DNA of 64,000 nucleotides, from assembly GCA_963836015.1 (NCBI GenBank), contig CAWIIF010000002.1:248001-312000 (forward strand), given 5' to 3'. The notes below the pieces were generated by a model that worked only from the letters and a program-made list of their open reading frames with translations, did no database searches and was not told the DNA's origin. Below, piece after piece: positions 24,845 through 31,843 of the stretch. The position numbers and the translations under genes were made by a program. This stretch comes from CAWCDJ01 sp963836015. Its GTDB lineage: Bacteria; Acidobacteriota; Terriglobia; Bryobacterales; Bryobacteraceae. The first letter of the stretch is position 1. Each line of letters starts with the position of its first letter.

Positions 24845-26101
24845 GCGCGGAAGAGTCGGCGGGCGGCGTTCCAGGCGGCGTCGATCACGGCGCCGCTGGT
24901 GTGCTCGCGTACCAGCGGCCTCGACGGCGCGGTCCAGCTCGGAGAGCTCGGGGTCGGGCGTCGGCTTCGGCTTGGTTGTGCGGCGTTGGGTGCGATCGCG
25001 TTCGGCGGCGGCGTCGGCTGCGGCCTGGGCGTCGGGGGTGCGGTGGTCGCGGGCGTCGGCCTCGGCCTGGGCCTCGGCCGCTTTCCCTCGGGGGCGGAGT
25101 ACTCCGCCGCGTCCGACCGGGAGGCCGTTGTCGGTGTCGGGCGTCGGCGGCGCCGGGATCGGGGCGGGCTCGGGCTCGGCCTGGGCCTCGGTGATGCGGC
25201 GGATAGCGGCGACGGTAGCGCGGCGGTTGTCGGTCGCTTCCTTCATGGCGTGTTTGGCGGCGCGGGCCTGGGGGCTGTGCGCTGCGGCCTTGGCCTTGCG
25301 TTGGGAGTGGTAGGTCCCCATCTTGGCGCCCTGGTAGTTGCGGCAGGGTTCGCCTGGGGTGGCGTGGCATTGCGGGCACTCGGTCGCGGCGCTCGGCACG
25401 GGTACGACGGGCGTCGGGGTGGCGGGCATCGTCACAGCGGGGATGCGGGGGCCGTCGCGGGGTTCGTCGCGCTCCTGTTGGTCTGAGCGGGACTGCAGGC
25501 GGGCATCTTCGGCGGCGTGGTGGTTGACGGGGTAGTCGGTGTACACGGGGGGCTCCTGGTGGTGGTTGCCGTGGGCGTCGCAGTCGGAGGCGTCGGCTTG
25601 GTCGCCTTCGAAGCGGCAATTGCAGGGGGGCTCGGCGTCGGGCGTCGGCTGCTGCGGGATCGGGGCGGCCTTGCCGGTGCCGTTGCAGGCGCTGCAGCGG
25701 CGGGACGTGTGGGAGCGGCCTTCCATCAGGTACACGGTTCCGGTGCCTTCGCACCAATCGCAGGGGCGGGCGTCGGCCTGGGCCTGGGCCTTCAGCTTGG
25801 CGGTGAAGGCTTCGAGGTCGGCGGCGGTGCGTTGCGTCGGCCTTGATGCGGGCGTCGGCCTGGGCCTGGGCCGCGTGCCTCGCGCTGCTTGTCCAGGGCG
25901 TCGAAGCGGTCGCGGCGGTCGAGTTCGGCGCGATAGATCGCGATCTTCTCGCGGCGCCGGGCGTCTTCCATCGGGCGGTGGCGGTCGTTGGGGCTGCCTA
26001 GCGTGCAGTTGCGGGCGGCGGTGAGCCTCCATCTGGCGGATGCGGTCGGCCAGTTGCGCGCGGGTCATGCGCGTATGGTCGTTGTACTCCTGTAGGGGCA
26101 T
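24841..26101 (-). pseudogene. cysteine-motif protein with DnaJ-type and CPxC zinc fingers, four apparent +1 frame changes
   Basis: Read from ATG 26101 with single-base skips near 26023, 25872, 25829 and 24916, the frame stays strongly G/C at third positions and gives one protein of about 415 residues ending AWNAARRLFRA at 24841. Features in order: a helical N-terminus, MEDARRREKIAIYRAELDRR, an AQAQADAR repeat, a DnaJ-like half zinc centre CDWCEGTG...CSACNGTG, a Pro-rich linker (APIPQQPTPDAE), a second finger CPQCHATPGEPC with downstream His, and a second linker (APIPAPPTPDTD). The stop overlaps the next gene by ATGA. The uncorrected frame remains open by chance because of high GC. The changes could be mutation or sequencing indels. 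Confidence 0.6.
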
Positions 26102-26710
26102 CAGCGGTTGCCTCCTCGGTTGCGGTGGTCAATGTAGAGCGTGGCGGCCATGGCGCGGATGTCGGCGGCGGTCCATGCAAGTTGCAGGTTGCGCCGCTGT
26201 GCGTACGTGGTGGCTTCGGCGGCGGCGTCGATCGCGGCCGCGAGTGCGCCCGCGAGGCGGTCGCTGGCGGTGAGCGGAAGTTCGGCGGTCTGCGCGGGCG
26301 TCGGGTTCGCGGTAGGTACAGCGCTGCGTAGTTCGCTCGTGTGTGCCGTTCGCGGGCGTGCGGCGCGGGCTGCGGCGGCCTCGCGCTGCTGCGGGCTCGG
26401 TGCGCGGGAGCTCGGGGCGGTGGCGGTGTTGCGGAGGTGCGGCCGCGGCGGGCTCCTCGAGGTGGTGCTCTACCGTCCAGGTGGCGGCGGCTTGGCCGCG
26501 CTTCACGCGCTCAATGGTGAGGGTGTCGCCTTCGCTGGCCTGGGCGCGTTCGATCTGCTCGTGCACTTCGGGCGGTACCCACATGATCTGGTCGTCTCCC
26601 AAGAAGTAGCGGTACTCGTCGGCGCCGCTGGCGCTGCGCTGCAGTTCGCCTGGGCCGTCGAGGATTACTTGCGTCGGGATGTTGGGCGGAAACGTGACTT
26701 TGGTTCGCAT
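26101..26710 (-). pseudogene. unknown protein of the element, one apparent +1 frame change
   Basis: The first about 90 codons from ATG 26710 (MRTKVTFPPNIPTQV, GADEYRYFLGDDQIMWVPPEV, ATWTVEHHLEEPA) and the last about 110 codons (QTAELPLTASDRLAG, RNLQLAWTAADIRAMAATLYIDHRN) are in frames one base apart, joined near 26443. The second part has no possible start codon of its own, and its TGA is shared with the ATG of the next gene (TGATG), so a single gene of about 200 residues is the best reading. The C-terminal segment is helical. No domain was recognised. Confidence 0.55.
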
Positions 26711-27312
26711 CGGTTGTTTACTCCGTAGGTGTGTGAGGTCTGCGCGATGGCGTCGCGCTGCGCGTGCTGTGCTGCTCTGGGCTCCTGGCTATTGGCGGGG
26801 CGGGCGTCGGGCGGCGGGCGGGGGGTCCGGCTGATGGGCCGGAGGTCGCGGGCGTCGGCGGCGGCCGTGCGGCGGTCGCGGGTGGCTTCGGGGCTATTCG
26901 GTTTTCAAAGATCCGGACTCCGTAGAGCGCCGCCAGCGTCGCAGCCGCGGCGGGCCGCTGCCGGGCAGCGCCTGCGGCAGCACCGCCAGCTCTGCGCGTC
27001 CCACTGCTGCGGCGAGTCAAGGGCGGCGCGGTGTGTGCGCCGTTCATCGAGCGAAGCGAAGACCCTTTACCGCCGCCTGCGTGGGGCGTGCCAGCATTGG
27101 GCGGCTGCCGCTTGGCCTGGCTGCCAGGCAGCGACCCGGCGCGCGCGACCAAAGAAGCAGCGAGCGAAGCGAGCATCCGCGCAACTGCGCGGGTCCCAGA
27201 GCGCACCGGCCGCGCCTGGTTGTGGTGTGGGGAGCGGAGACCTGGCGCGGTGCGGTTTCCGCGCCAAGTCGGAGCGGGGCAACCAGAGGCGGCCGTCTGG
27301 TGCGCGAGTGGG

Positions 27313-27361
27313 GCGCCGGCCGGGCCTTCCTTCGGTGAGTTTGAGCGGGCCTGGCCGGCGC
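27313..27361 (+). repeat. conserved-loop stem-loop, copy 3
   Basis: GCGCCGGCC (27313-27321) pairs perfectly with GGCCGGCGC (27353-27361), extended inward by GGGCC/GGCCT (one G:U). The loop holds CTTCCTTCGGTGAGTTTGAG and following GC (27326-27346), the same core as copy 2 at 24362-24383. Confidence 0.5.
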
Positions 27362-27502
27362 AGCGCTACCTTGCGCCTGCGGCTGGATGCACGCGTAGCG
27401 GGGTATGCGAGCGGGCACACCTTACCGCCGCGTCGGCCGGAGCGATGCGAGCTTGCGAGCTGAGCGACGGCGCCGCGGCGGCATAAGAGCTGTTCTCTCG
27501 CT

Positions 27503-27570
27503 GGCGGCGGCGGCGCGCGTGCTTTCCGGTAGTGAGTTTGGGCGGTGCGTGCACGCGTGCGGCCGCCGCC
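27503..27570 (+). repeat. conserved-loop stem-loop, copy 4
   Basis: A 20-bp stem (27503-27522 with 27551-27570) has one mismatch and one G:U; the tip pair is CGCGTGC/GCACGCG. The loop region carries CTTTCC and GTGAGTTTGGGC (27522-27543), matching copies 2 and 3 at nearly every loop position while the stem is unrelated. Confidence 0.5.
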
Positions 27571-27673
27571 TGGCTGTCGGCCGCGGCCGCGTCAGTCGGC
27601 GGGCGGGTGTGGGGCGCGAGCTCCACAAATTGAGGCGCGGTGAGGCGAGCTGGCGAGCTGAGCCGCGCACACC

Positions 27674-27828
27674 GCCCGCCCGCCGGAAGTTCCCGGGAGG
27701 GCGTGTACGTAATTCGCCGTTACCGGCAGCGCCGGAGCGTTTCTCAGCGGAGGGGATGACGGAGCGAGCTCGCGAGCGACGGCGCGCTGTCGGTCAACGG
27801 CAATTACGTAAACTTCCGGCGGGCGGGC
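27674..27828 (+). repeat. long composite inverted repeat
   Basis: An 18-bp arm at 27674-27691 (ending CCGCCGGAAGTT) is the perfect reverse complement of 27811-27828. Next to it TACGTAATT(C)GCCGTT at 27706-27721 pairs with AACGGCAATTACGTA at 27796-27810, with 14 unpaired bases on the left side. The apex contains GGAGCGAGCTCGCGAGCGACGG. The whole can fold as one hairpin of about 33 bp plus bulge. Confidence 0.55.
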
Positions 27829-28006
27829 CTTCCGATTGGTTTTGCTCGCCGCGGTCGCGTGCGGATCCAGCGCCGCCGGCATCGGCGGCTGTGGCGGTCC
27901 CGGAGCTCGAGCGCCGCGGCGCCCTGGCGGGTGCGCAGCGTCGCATTTCAGACGGCGCGCAGCCGGGCCCCGCGGCGGCGTAGGTGGGTGAGGCTATACT
28001 GCGGGT

Positions 28007-28234
28007 ATGACTGACGTCGTTGTGATTCGGACGTTTCGCCCGCTCATGTTTCGCGCGCTCGCAGCGGATGCGAGCGAGCCGCGGCCGGCTGGTCGGTATG
28101 TGGTGCCGGCTGGTGTGGCGGAGGCGTATGTCTCGATGGGTTGGGCGGAGGTGCTAGCGGCGGCCGCGAGCGAGCAAAAAGGGGGAAGGCTCCCCCTGGC
28201 TCAGAAGGGGCACTCTTCGAGGTCGGCTGGGTAG
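28007..28234 (+). CDS. small protein of the element
   Basis: A 75-residue protein, ATG 28007. The opening MTDVVVIRTFRPLMFRALAAD and RPAGRYVVPAGVAEAYVSMGWAEVL look like a folded small beta/alpha protein of the kind found in phage structural clusters, but no family can be named. Its 3' end overlaps the convergent 28201-28446 gene by 34 bp, so the last residues may be over-extended. Confidence 0.45.
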   Translation: MTDVVVIRTFRPLMFRALAADASEPRPAGRYVVPAGVAEAYVSMGWAEVLAAAASEQKGGRLPLAQKGHSSRSAG

Positions 28235-28446
28235 CTGTTGAGGTCTTTACAGAGCTGGTCGCCGTGCGCTTGCCAGGCGGCCTCTGCTTCGGCCTGGCCT
28301 TCGAGCCATTCTTCGTACTGCTCAAGCTCGGCCTGTGCGGCCTGGGCGGCGGTGAATAGCATCGCTGCGGCTTCTACTACTTGGCCGTGCAGGATCAGGT
28401 TGTGTGCGGCGGCGTAGGTGTCGATGGTCTGCTGTAGGTTGGTCAC
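28201..28446 (-). CDS. small helical acidic protein of the element
   Basis: An 81-residue protein, GTG start 28446. It is rich in A, E and Q with a continuous helix (EAAAMLFTAAQAAQAELEQYEEWLEGQAEAEAAW) and an acidic tail (SYPADLEECPF). No domain recognised. Amino-acid character and third-position bias support real coding. Confidence 0.6.
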   Translation of the reverse strand: MTNLQQTIDTYAAAHNLILHGQVVEAAAMLFTAAQAAQAELEQYEEWLEGQAEAEAAWQAHGDQLCKDLNSYPADLEECPF

Positions 28447-28937
28447 GTGTGCGTCTCTTTCTGCGCTGGGGTGGCTTCCCTCGCGCGCTGTCTCGCAGCC
28501 TGCGGGGGTCCCTGCGTCTGCAAGGGGCGGCCGCTGTTGCCGCCGGCGTAGCTGAATTTTCGAGGCGGCCGCTGTTGCCGCCGGGCCTTTGAAAATTCTG
28601 CGGAGCCGCTCGCCCTTGCGGGCGTGGGGTCGCGGGCTACGCTTGCGAGACGCGAGGGAGCGGCCGGATTAGCTCGGCGGACCGGCGGACCGCGGGGTGT
28701 GCGGGGAGCCGGCGCGCCTGAGGGCGCGGACGTCGAGCGTATCGGGGGCGGGCGTCGTGCTCGCGCCTGGTGCCGCTGGGCGCTCAGCGGCGCGGGCTGG
28801 GTTTGCCCGCTGTGTGCGGCGGTGAGGGGTGGCGGCTGGCTGCGCGGGCTGCGGTCGTGTCTGTGGCGGTGTTCCAGCGCGCGCGCGGAGCGGAGCGAGC
28901 ACGCACGCGGCAGCGATCTATCGTTGTGCCGGGGTAT
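28447..28937. other. 491-bp non-coding segment with nested repeats
   Basis: A 21-bp sequence containing GGCGGCCGCTGTTGCCGCC occurs twice, 28526-28546 and 28564-28584. Each can form a GGCGGC/GCCGCC hairpin. The second copy is enclosed by GAATTTTC (28554-28561) and GAAAATTC (28591-28598), a perfect 8-bp inverted pair. No protein-coding frame is convincing. A GGAGCGGAGCGAGC motif lies near 28887. Confidence 0.5.
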
Positions 28938-29144
28938 TTACTGCTGCTCATCGGTGGGCGGCGGGGGCTCGGGCGCGTCGTCGCGTTCGGTGGTGATGGT
29001 CACGACGCGGTACCGGCCGGTGGCTGCAATTGTGGCCATGGCGGCCTCGGCCTGGCTGCGGTCGGTGTAGGGGCCGGCGGTGAGGTCCGCGCTGGCGGGC
29101 TGGTCGCGGTTGGCGCGGGCCTCGATGTAGTAGTAGGTGCTCAT
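28938..29144 (-). CDS. small protein of the element
   Basis: A 68-residue protein from ATG 29144 (MSTYYYIEARANRDQ...). TAGPYTDRSQAEAAMATI and YRVVTITTERDD resemble the single alpha/beta unit of many small phage or plasmid accessory proteins. The ATG overlaps the upstream stop by ATGA, so it is the second gene of a two-gene operon with the zinc-ribbon protein. Confidence 0.62.
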   Translation of the reverse strand: MSTYYYIEARANRDQPASADLTAGPYTDRSQAEAAMATIAATGRYRVVTITTERDDAPEPPPPTDEQQ

Positions 29145-29320
29145 GCGGCCTCGATCGTGGGCGTCGGCTGTCGGCGTTGGCACTCGGGGCCGCGGCCGGC
29201 TGTGTCGCAACGAGCCGCGCATGCCGGGCATAGAGGCGTGCCGCATTGGGTGCAGCGGTTCGGTCGGGGGCCTGTGTAGTGGCTGCAGTTTCCGCAGCGT
29301 AGGGGTGTGTTGGTGCTCAT
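29141..29320 (-). CDS. small zinc-binding protein of the element
   Basis: A 59-residue protein from ATG 29320. It has up to four CxxC-like pairs: CGNC, CTQC, CPAC and a final pair CDTAGRGPEC. This is the pattern of a compact two-zinc ribbon. It heads the operon with the 68-residue protein. Such proteins are frequent in phage early regions. It was not obvious as a long frame because an unrelated open stretch precedes it. Confidence 0.65.
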   Translation of the reverse strand: MSTNTPLRCGNCSHYTGPRPNRCTQCGTPLCPACAARCDTAGRGPECQRRQPTPTIEAA

Positions 29321-29743
29321 GGTCGTAAGTGCAGGCGGCGACCTCGGGCGCGCTGTTGTATGTGGAGTGACTATGCGCGCGGGCGTCCGCCTGCCTGTCG
29401 CTGATGGTAGCGCGAGGTGCCGCGGTGTGTTGCCGCCGCGAAGCGGCGAGGGGCGGGGGAGCCCCAGCCGCGGCAGCGGCGCGGGGCAGATGGGCGCGTT
29501 GTGCGGCGGCAATGCTTGTTTGCTGGCGGGGGGCGGCGGGGCTAAAGCTGGATGCTCTTTACCGAATCCGGTAAGCTGGCAGCGTCCAAGCGAGGCCGCG
29601 GCCGGCTGCGCGCGTGCGGGCGTCGTTTGCCAGGCACGGGCGCGGCCGGTGGCGTGCGGCGTCGGTACTCCACCTGGTAGCGAAACGAAGGGCCGCATCA
29701 GTGGGTATGTCGGTTTCAGAGTGCGGCGTCCGATAATTGGGGG
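29321..29743. other. 423-bp non-coding region between divergent element genes
   Basis: It lies between the start of the zinc-ribbon operon (minus) and the start of the 29744 gene (plus), so it should hold both promoters. TTACCG-AATC-CGGTAA at 29559-29574 is a perfect 6-bp inverted repeat suited to an operator. A GC-rich hairpin cluster (CCGCCGCGAAGCGGCG, GGGGGAGCCCC) lies at about 29433-29470. No coding frame is convincing. Confidence 0.4.
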
Positions 29744-30049
29744 GTGATGGTCCATGGTGAGGTGCTGAAGTTGTCGCGGGCGGTTGTGCCGGCTCCTGGG
29801 TACGCGGAGGCGATGAGTACGCGGGATCTGCTGGCGTCGGTGCGTCTGTTGCGCCGGAAGCATGCGGCGGTGGCCGGGCTGATAACAGCGCTGGAAGAGG
29901 CGCGGGCGGCGGGCTGCGATCTGAGCGCGTTGGTGTGTCGGCGGTGTGCGGCGCAGCGGGGCGGGCGGCGGGCGGCGTCGATCGCGGCCGCGGCGGCGCT
30001 GGTGGCGTGGGCCTGGCTGGGGTGGGCGTGCGACGTCGGCCTGGTGTAG
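29744..30049 (+). CDS. small membrane-tailed protein of the element
   Basis: A 101-residue protein. The N-terminal two thirds are helical (TRDLLASVRLLRRKHAAVAGLITALEEARAAG), then CRRC, a basic stretch and one hydrophobic helix (ASIAAAAALVAWAWLGWACDVG) at the C-terminus, giving a tail-anchored topology. No family recognised. GC-rich third positions support coding. Confidence 0.6.
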   Translation: MMVHGEVLKLSRAVVPAPGYAEAMSTRDLLASVRLLRRKHAAVAGLITALEEARAAGCDLSALVCRRCAAQRGGRRAASIAAAAALVAWAWLGWACDVGLV

Positions 30050-30060
30050 TCGCGCCGGCG

Positions 30061-30204
30061 GTGCTGGCTGCGGAGCGGTGCGACGTGGAGCTGGCGCTGC
30101 TGCGGGCGCGGCGGGCGCTGGAAGCGTGGGAGCGGTATGTACGGCTGCTCGAAGCGCGGCGGGCGTCGTTACAGCTCGCGGCGGATGCCGATCTGAAGGC
30201 CTGA
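30061..30204 (+). CDS. very small helical protein of the element
   Basis: A 47-residue frame from GTG 30061 (ALLRARRALEAWERYVRLLEARRASLQLAAD), an amphipathic helix immediately after the membrane-tailed gene, probably the same transcript. An earlier GTG in frame is possible. The end overlaps the convergent 30169-30360 gene by 36 bp. Confidence 0.45.
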   Translation: MLAAERCDVELALLRARRALEAWERYVRLLEARRASLQLAADADLKA

Positions 30205-30360
30205 CTGCTGGAGCTCGAGCTCGAGCGCGTCTGGGGCGTATCCCTCTTCACAAATGAGATGTAGGCCGGAGGTCTGGGCGTAGAGCGTCGCGGCGCGGCG
30301 CGGGCCGTCCCAGATCTCGACGGCTGAGCTTCCTTCAATCGGTGCGGGCCGAAATTCCAT
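30169..30360 (-). CDS. small protein of the element
   Basis: A 63-residue protein (MEFRPAPIEGSSAVEIW, TSGLHLICEEGYAPDALELELQQSG). Predicted short beta strands around two helical turns. No family recognised. It follows the stop (TAA 30367-30365) of an apparent upstream minus-strand frame by only 4 bp, as in an operon. Confidence 0.55.
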   Translation of the reverse strand: MEFRPAPIEGSSAVEIWDGPRRAATLYAQTSGLHLICEEGYAPDALELELQQSGLQIGIRREL

Positions 30361-30364
30361 AAGT

Positions 30365-30530
30365 TATTCCTCGGTGTCAGTGTGAGCGGTTGTGGTGACC
30401 ACCAGTGGCTTGGGCGCGGTGGCTGCTGGCGCGAGTCCGTAGCAGGGGCCGCGGTAGGGTCTTCGATCAGGAGGGCATGCCGGGCGTTATTTCGGATGGC
30501 CTGGGCGCGGGCGTCGGCCGCGGGTGAGCC
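30365..30530 (-). pseudogene. coding remnant of the element
   Basis: Two short stretches with strong coding character lie in different frames: ARAQAIRNNARHALLIEDPTAA and LAPAATAPKPLVVTTTAHTDTEE, the latter ending at TAA 30367-30365. No complete frame links them and no start codon is evident, so I read this as the 3' part of a frame-disrupted gene. Extent uncertain. Confidence 0.3.
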
Positions 30531-30564
30531 CTACGAGCGCGGCGAGCAGCCGCGGTGGTGGCGA

Positions 30565-30987
30565 TTAGTAGGCGGCAGATGGGCGTTCGGCGCGGGGCGC
30601 GGCCTGGCGGGGCGGGCGTGCCGTGGCGGGTGGCGGCTTGCGGACGGGAGCGGGCAGGGTGGCGCGTAGCACCAGGCGCGGAGATCGCGAGCGGGCTCGG
30701 GGTAGGGCAGGCGGCCGATGCGGCAGACCTCGGCATGGCTGTAGGGCGCCCACGCTTCGCGGCATCCGCCGCGGTGGAAGTGAGGAGCGCGCCGCGGACC
30801 TGGCGCGGGTCGACCTGGTGGACGATCAGGAGCGACGTATCCCACGCGGGATCGCGCGCCGGGCCGGATCTGGACGACGTCGCCGGGCTGGATGGTGTCG
30901 AGGGCCGACGGTGTGTCGCGGCCGGCGGCGCGGCGTGCGCGGGTAGAGTAGGGTTTCGAGGGCGGCGAGTTCGTGCGCGGTGAGCAT
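30565..30987 (-). pseudogene. frame-disrupted small protein of the element (PGDVVQIRPGA / HRGGCREAW type)
   Basis: From ATG 30987 the frames read MLTAHELAALETLLY, then (shift near 30942) ARRAAGRDTPSALDTIQPGDVVQIRPGA, then (near 30854) DPAWDTSLLIVHQVDPRQVRGALL, then (near 30780, opposite direction) HRGGCREAWAPYSHAEVCRIGRLPYPEPA. Together they form one plausible beta-rich protein of about 110 residues, reminiscent of small phage-island proteins with a GDVV...RPGA start and a RGGCxEA finger. The C-terminal limit is uncertain because two frames remain open. Confidence 0.5.
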
Positions 30988-30996
30988 ATAAGCCGA

Positions 30997-31843
30997 TCAT
31001 CGGAGTTTTCGGGCGCCGGCTACAGCTTGGGCGGTGAGATCGGCCGAAAATTCGGGGTCTGCCTGGGCGTCGGGCGTCGGCTGGTGCGGGATCGGGGCGG
31101 CGGATGTCGGTGCGGGCGACGACGCGGAGCTGCTGCCGGCGGCGTTTGACTGTGCTGGGGGCGATGCCGTGGAGGCGCTGTAACAGCATCGTTACGAGAT
31201 AGGCGGCGGTTTCGGCCTGGCGGTCCTGTAGGTGGTCGCGGATGAAGGCCTCGGCGGCGGCGATGCCGCCGGCGGCGGTGGCGATCTGAGCGCAGACGAG
31301 CTCGTCGGGGGGCTGCGCGTGCTGCTGGCCTCTCTGGAGGGTGAGCCACTTGTAGGCCCAGCCGCGGACTGTGGCGATTTGCGACGCCTGGAAGTGTTGG
31401 GGTCGGGTGGTCAGGACTCGATCGAGAATCGAGTACTTATCGATATCGATATCGAGGGGAGGTTTGTGGTCCGGACTGGTGGGGTCGGAATGACCCCACT
31501 TCAGGGGCTTGCAAGTCGAGGGTGGTTTGAGCAAGTGGGGTCACAGTGACCCCACTGGAAATCCCTGTGGTCTGTGTAAAGTTCAGCAGGTAGTGGCTCG
31601 GCGTTTGGCCTCCACCTTGGCGCGTTGCGATGAGGCAGCGAGCGTGTTAGGCTGTCGATGGCGCGGCGTGCGTTCTTCCGCTCAAGCCTTGTAGCTTCAC
31701 GCGATTTGGCGGCTGCTGGCTTTGGCGGTGTGGGTGGCCGGATCCTGGATGCTGGCCAGGTATAGCGCGAGGCGGAGCTCGGCTTCGCTGAGCCCGGGAG
31801 CGAGAGCGGCGAGGCTGCGGAACGCCTGGGCGTCACTTCCCAT
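30997..31843 (-). pseudogene. winged-helix regulator/initiator-like protein, four apparent +1 frame changes; start codon inside attR
   Basis: ATG 31843 lies in the attachment repeat. The protein reads SLAALAPGLSEAELRLALYLASIQD, ASSRQIA (zero frame then meets TGA at 31699-31697), REATRLERKNARRAIDSLTRS, GQTPSHYLLNFTQTTG, VTVTPLAQTTLDLQAPEV, then KYSILDRVLTTRPQHF, YLVTMLLQRLHGI and finally DPEFSADLTAQAVAGARKLR, ending at 30997. Skips of one base near 31700, 31632, 31470 and 31102 join these into about 280 residues. The SSRQIA...RAIDSL segment is a winged-helix of the type used by regulators and replication initiators of small elements. If the shifts are sequencing errors this is the element's main regulator; if real it is dead. 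Confidence 0.55.
31479..31555. repeat. two operator-like palindromes, GTGGGGTC type, inside the winged-helix gene
   Basis: 31479-31499 is GTGGGGTC-GGAAT-GACCCCAC (8-bp arms). 31535-31555 is GTGGGGTCA-CAG-TGACCCCAC (9-bp arms). Their centres are 56 bp apart. Both lie within the coding region of the frame-disrupted regulator. They could be binding sites for that protein or hairpins in its mRNA. Confidence 0.5.

Larger units (their letters stand above)
26711..28006 (+). other. 1.3-kb non-coding, hairpin-dense segment of the element
   Basis: No frame on either strand has credible protein character. The segment is dominated by inverted repeats. TGGCGCGG/CCGCGCCA lies at 27243-27266. Conserved-loop hairpins lie at 27313-27361 and 27503-27570. 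A CCGCCGCG...CGCGGCGG pair lies at about 27425-27482. A 155-nt composite hairpin spans 27674-27828. Clusters of GAGCGA...GCGAGC motifs occur near 27050, 27155, 27440, 27645 and 27760. It separates the minus-strand gene block (24.6-26.7 kb) from the small genes at 28.0-30.4 kb. Confidence 0.5.

Noticed and set aside
24599..26101. A continuous 500-residue open frame on the minus strand
   Set aside because: Third-position bias and sensible protein move to other frames at several points. The TGA/ATG overlap at 24844-24841 only makes sense in a shifted frame. The uninterrupted frame is a by-product of very high GC.
26711..28006. Several open frames of 75-240 codons on both strands
   Set aside because: Compositions are dominated by R, A, P, G and S with no domain sense, they overlap each other in all frames, and the stretch is occupied by inverted repeats.
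30467..31534. A continuous 355-residue open frame on the minus strand
   Set aside because: Only its first half carries protein-like sequence. The real C-terminus (FSADLTAQAVAGARKLR) is in the +1 frame, and the rest overlays a separate small gene.
31479..31555. A repeated WGHxDPT peptide suggested by two frames
   Set aside because: It arises by translating the two palindromes out of the supported frame; the likelier frame there reads VTVTPLAQTTLD and PEVGSF. The palindromes themselves are kept as DNA features.
20865..31834. Integron cassette array or CRISPR
   Set aside because: No attC-type GTTRRRY/RYYYAAC ends, no integron-specific integrase motif, and no regularly spaced repeats with unique spacers.
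24841..31843. Programmed +1 frameshifting as a general decoding system of the element
   Set aside because: The junction contexts share no slippery codon, stop or downstream structure, and other genes of the same element (integrase, DUF5681, HTH) read without shifts. Kept only as a low-probability alternative in the findings.
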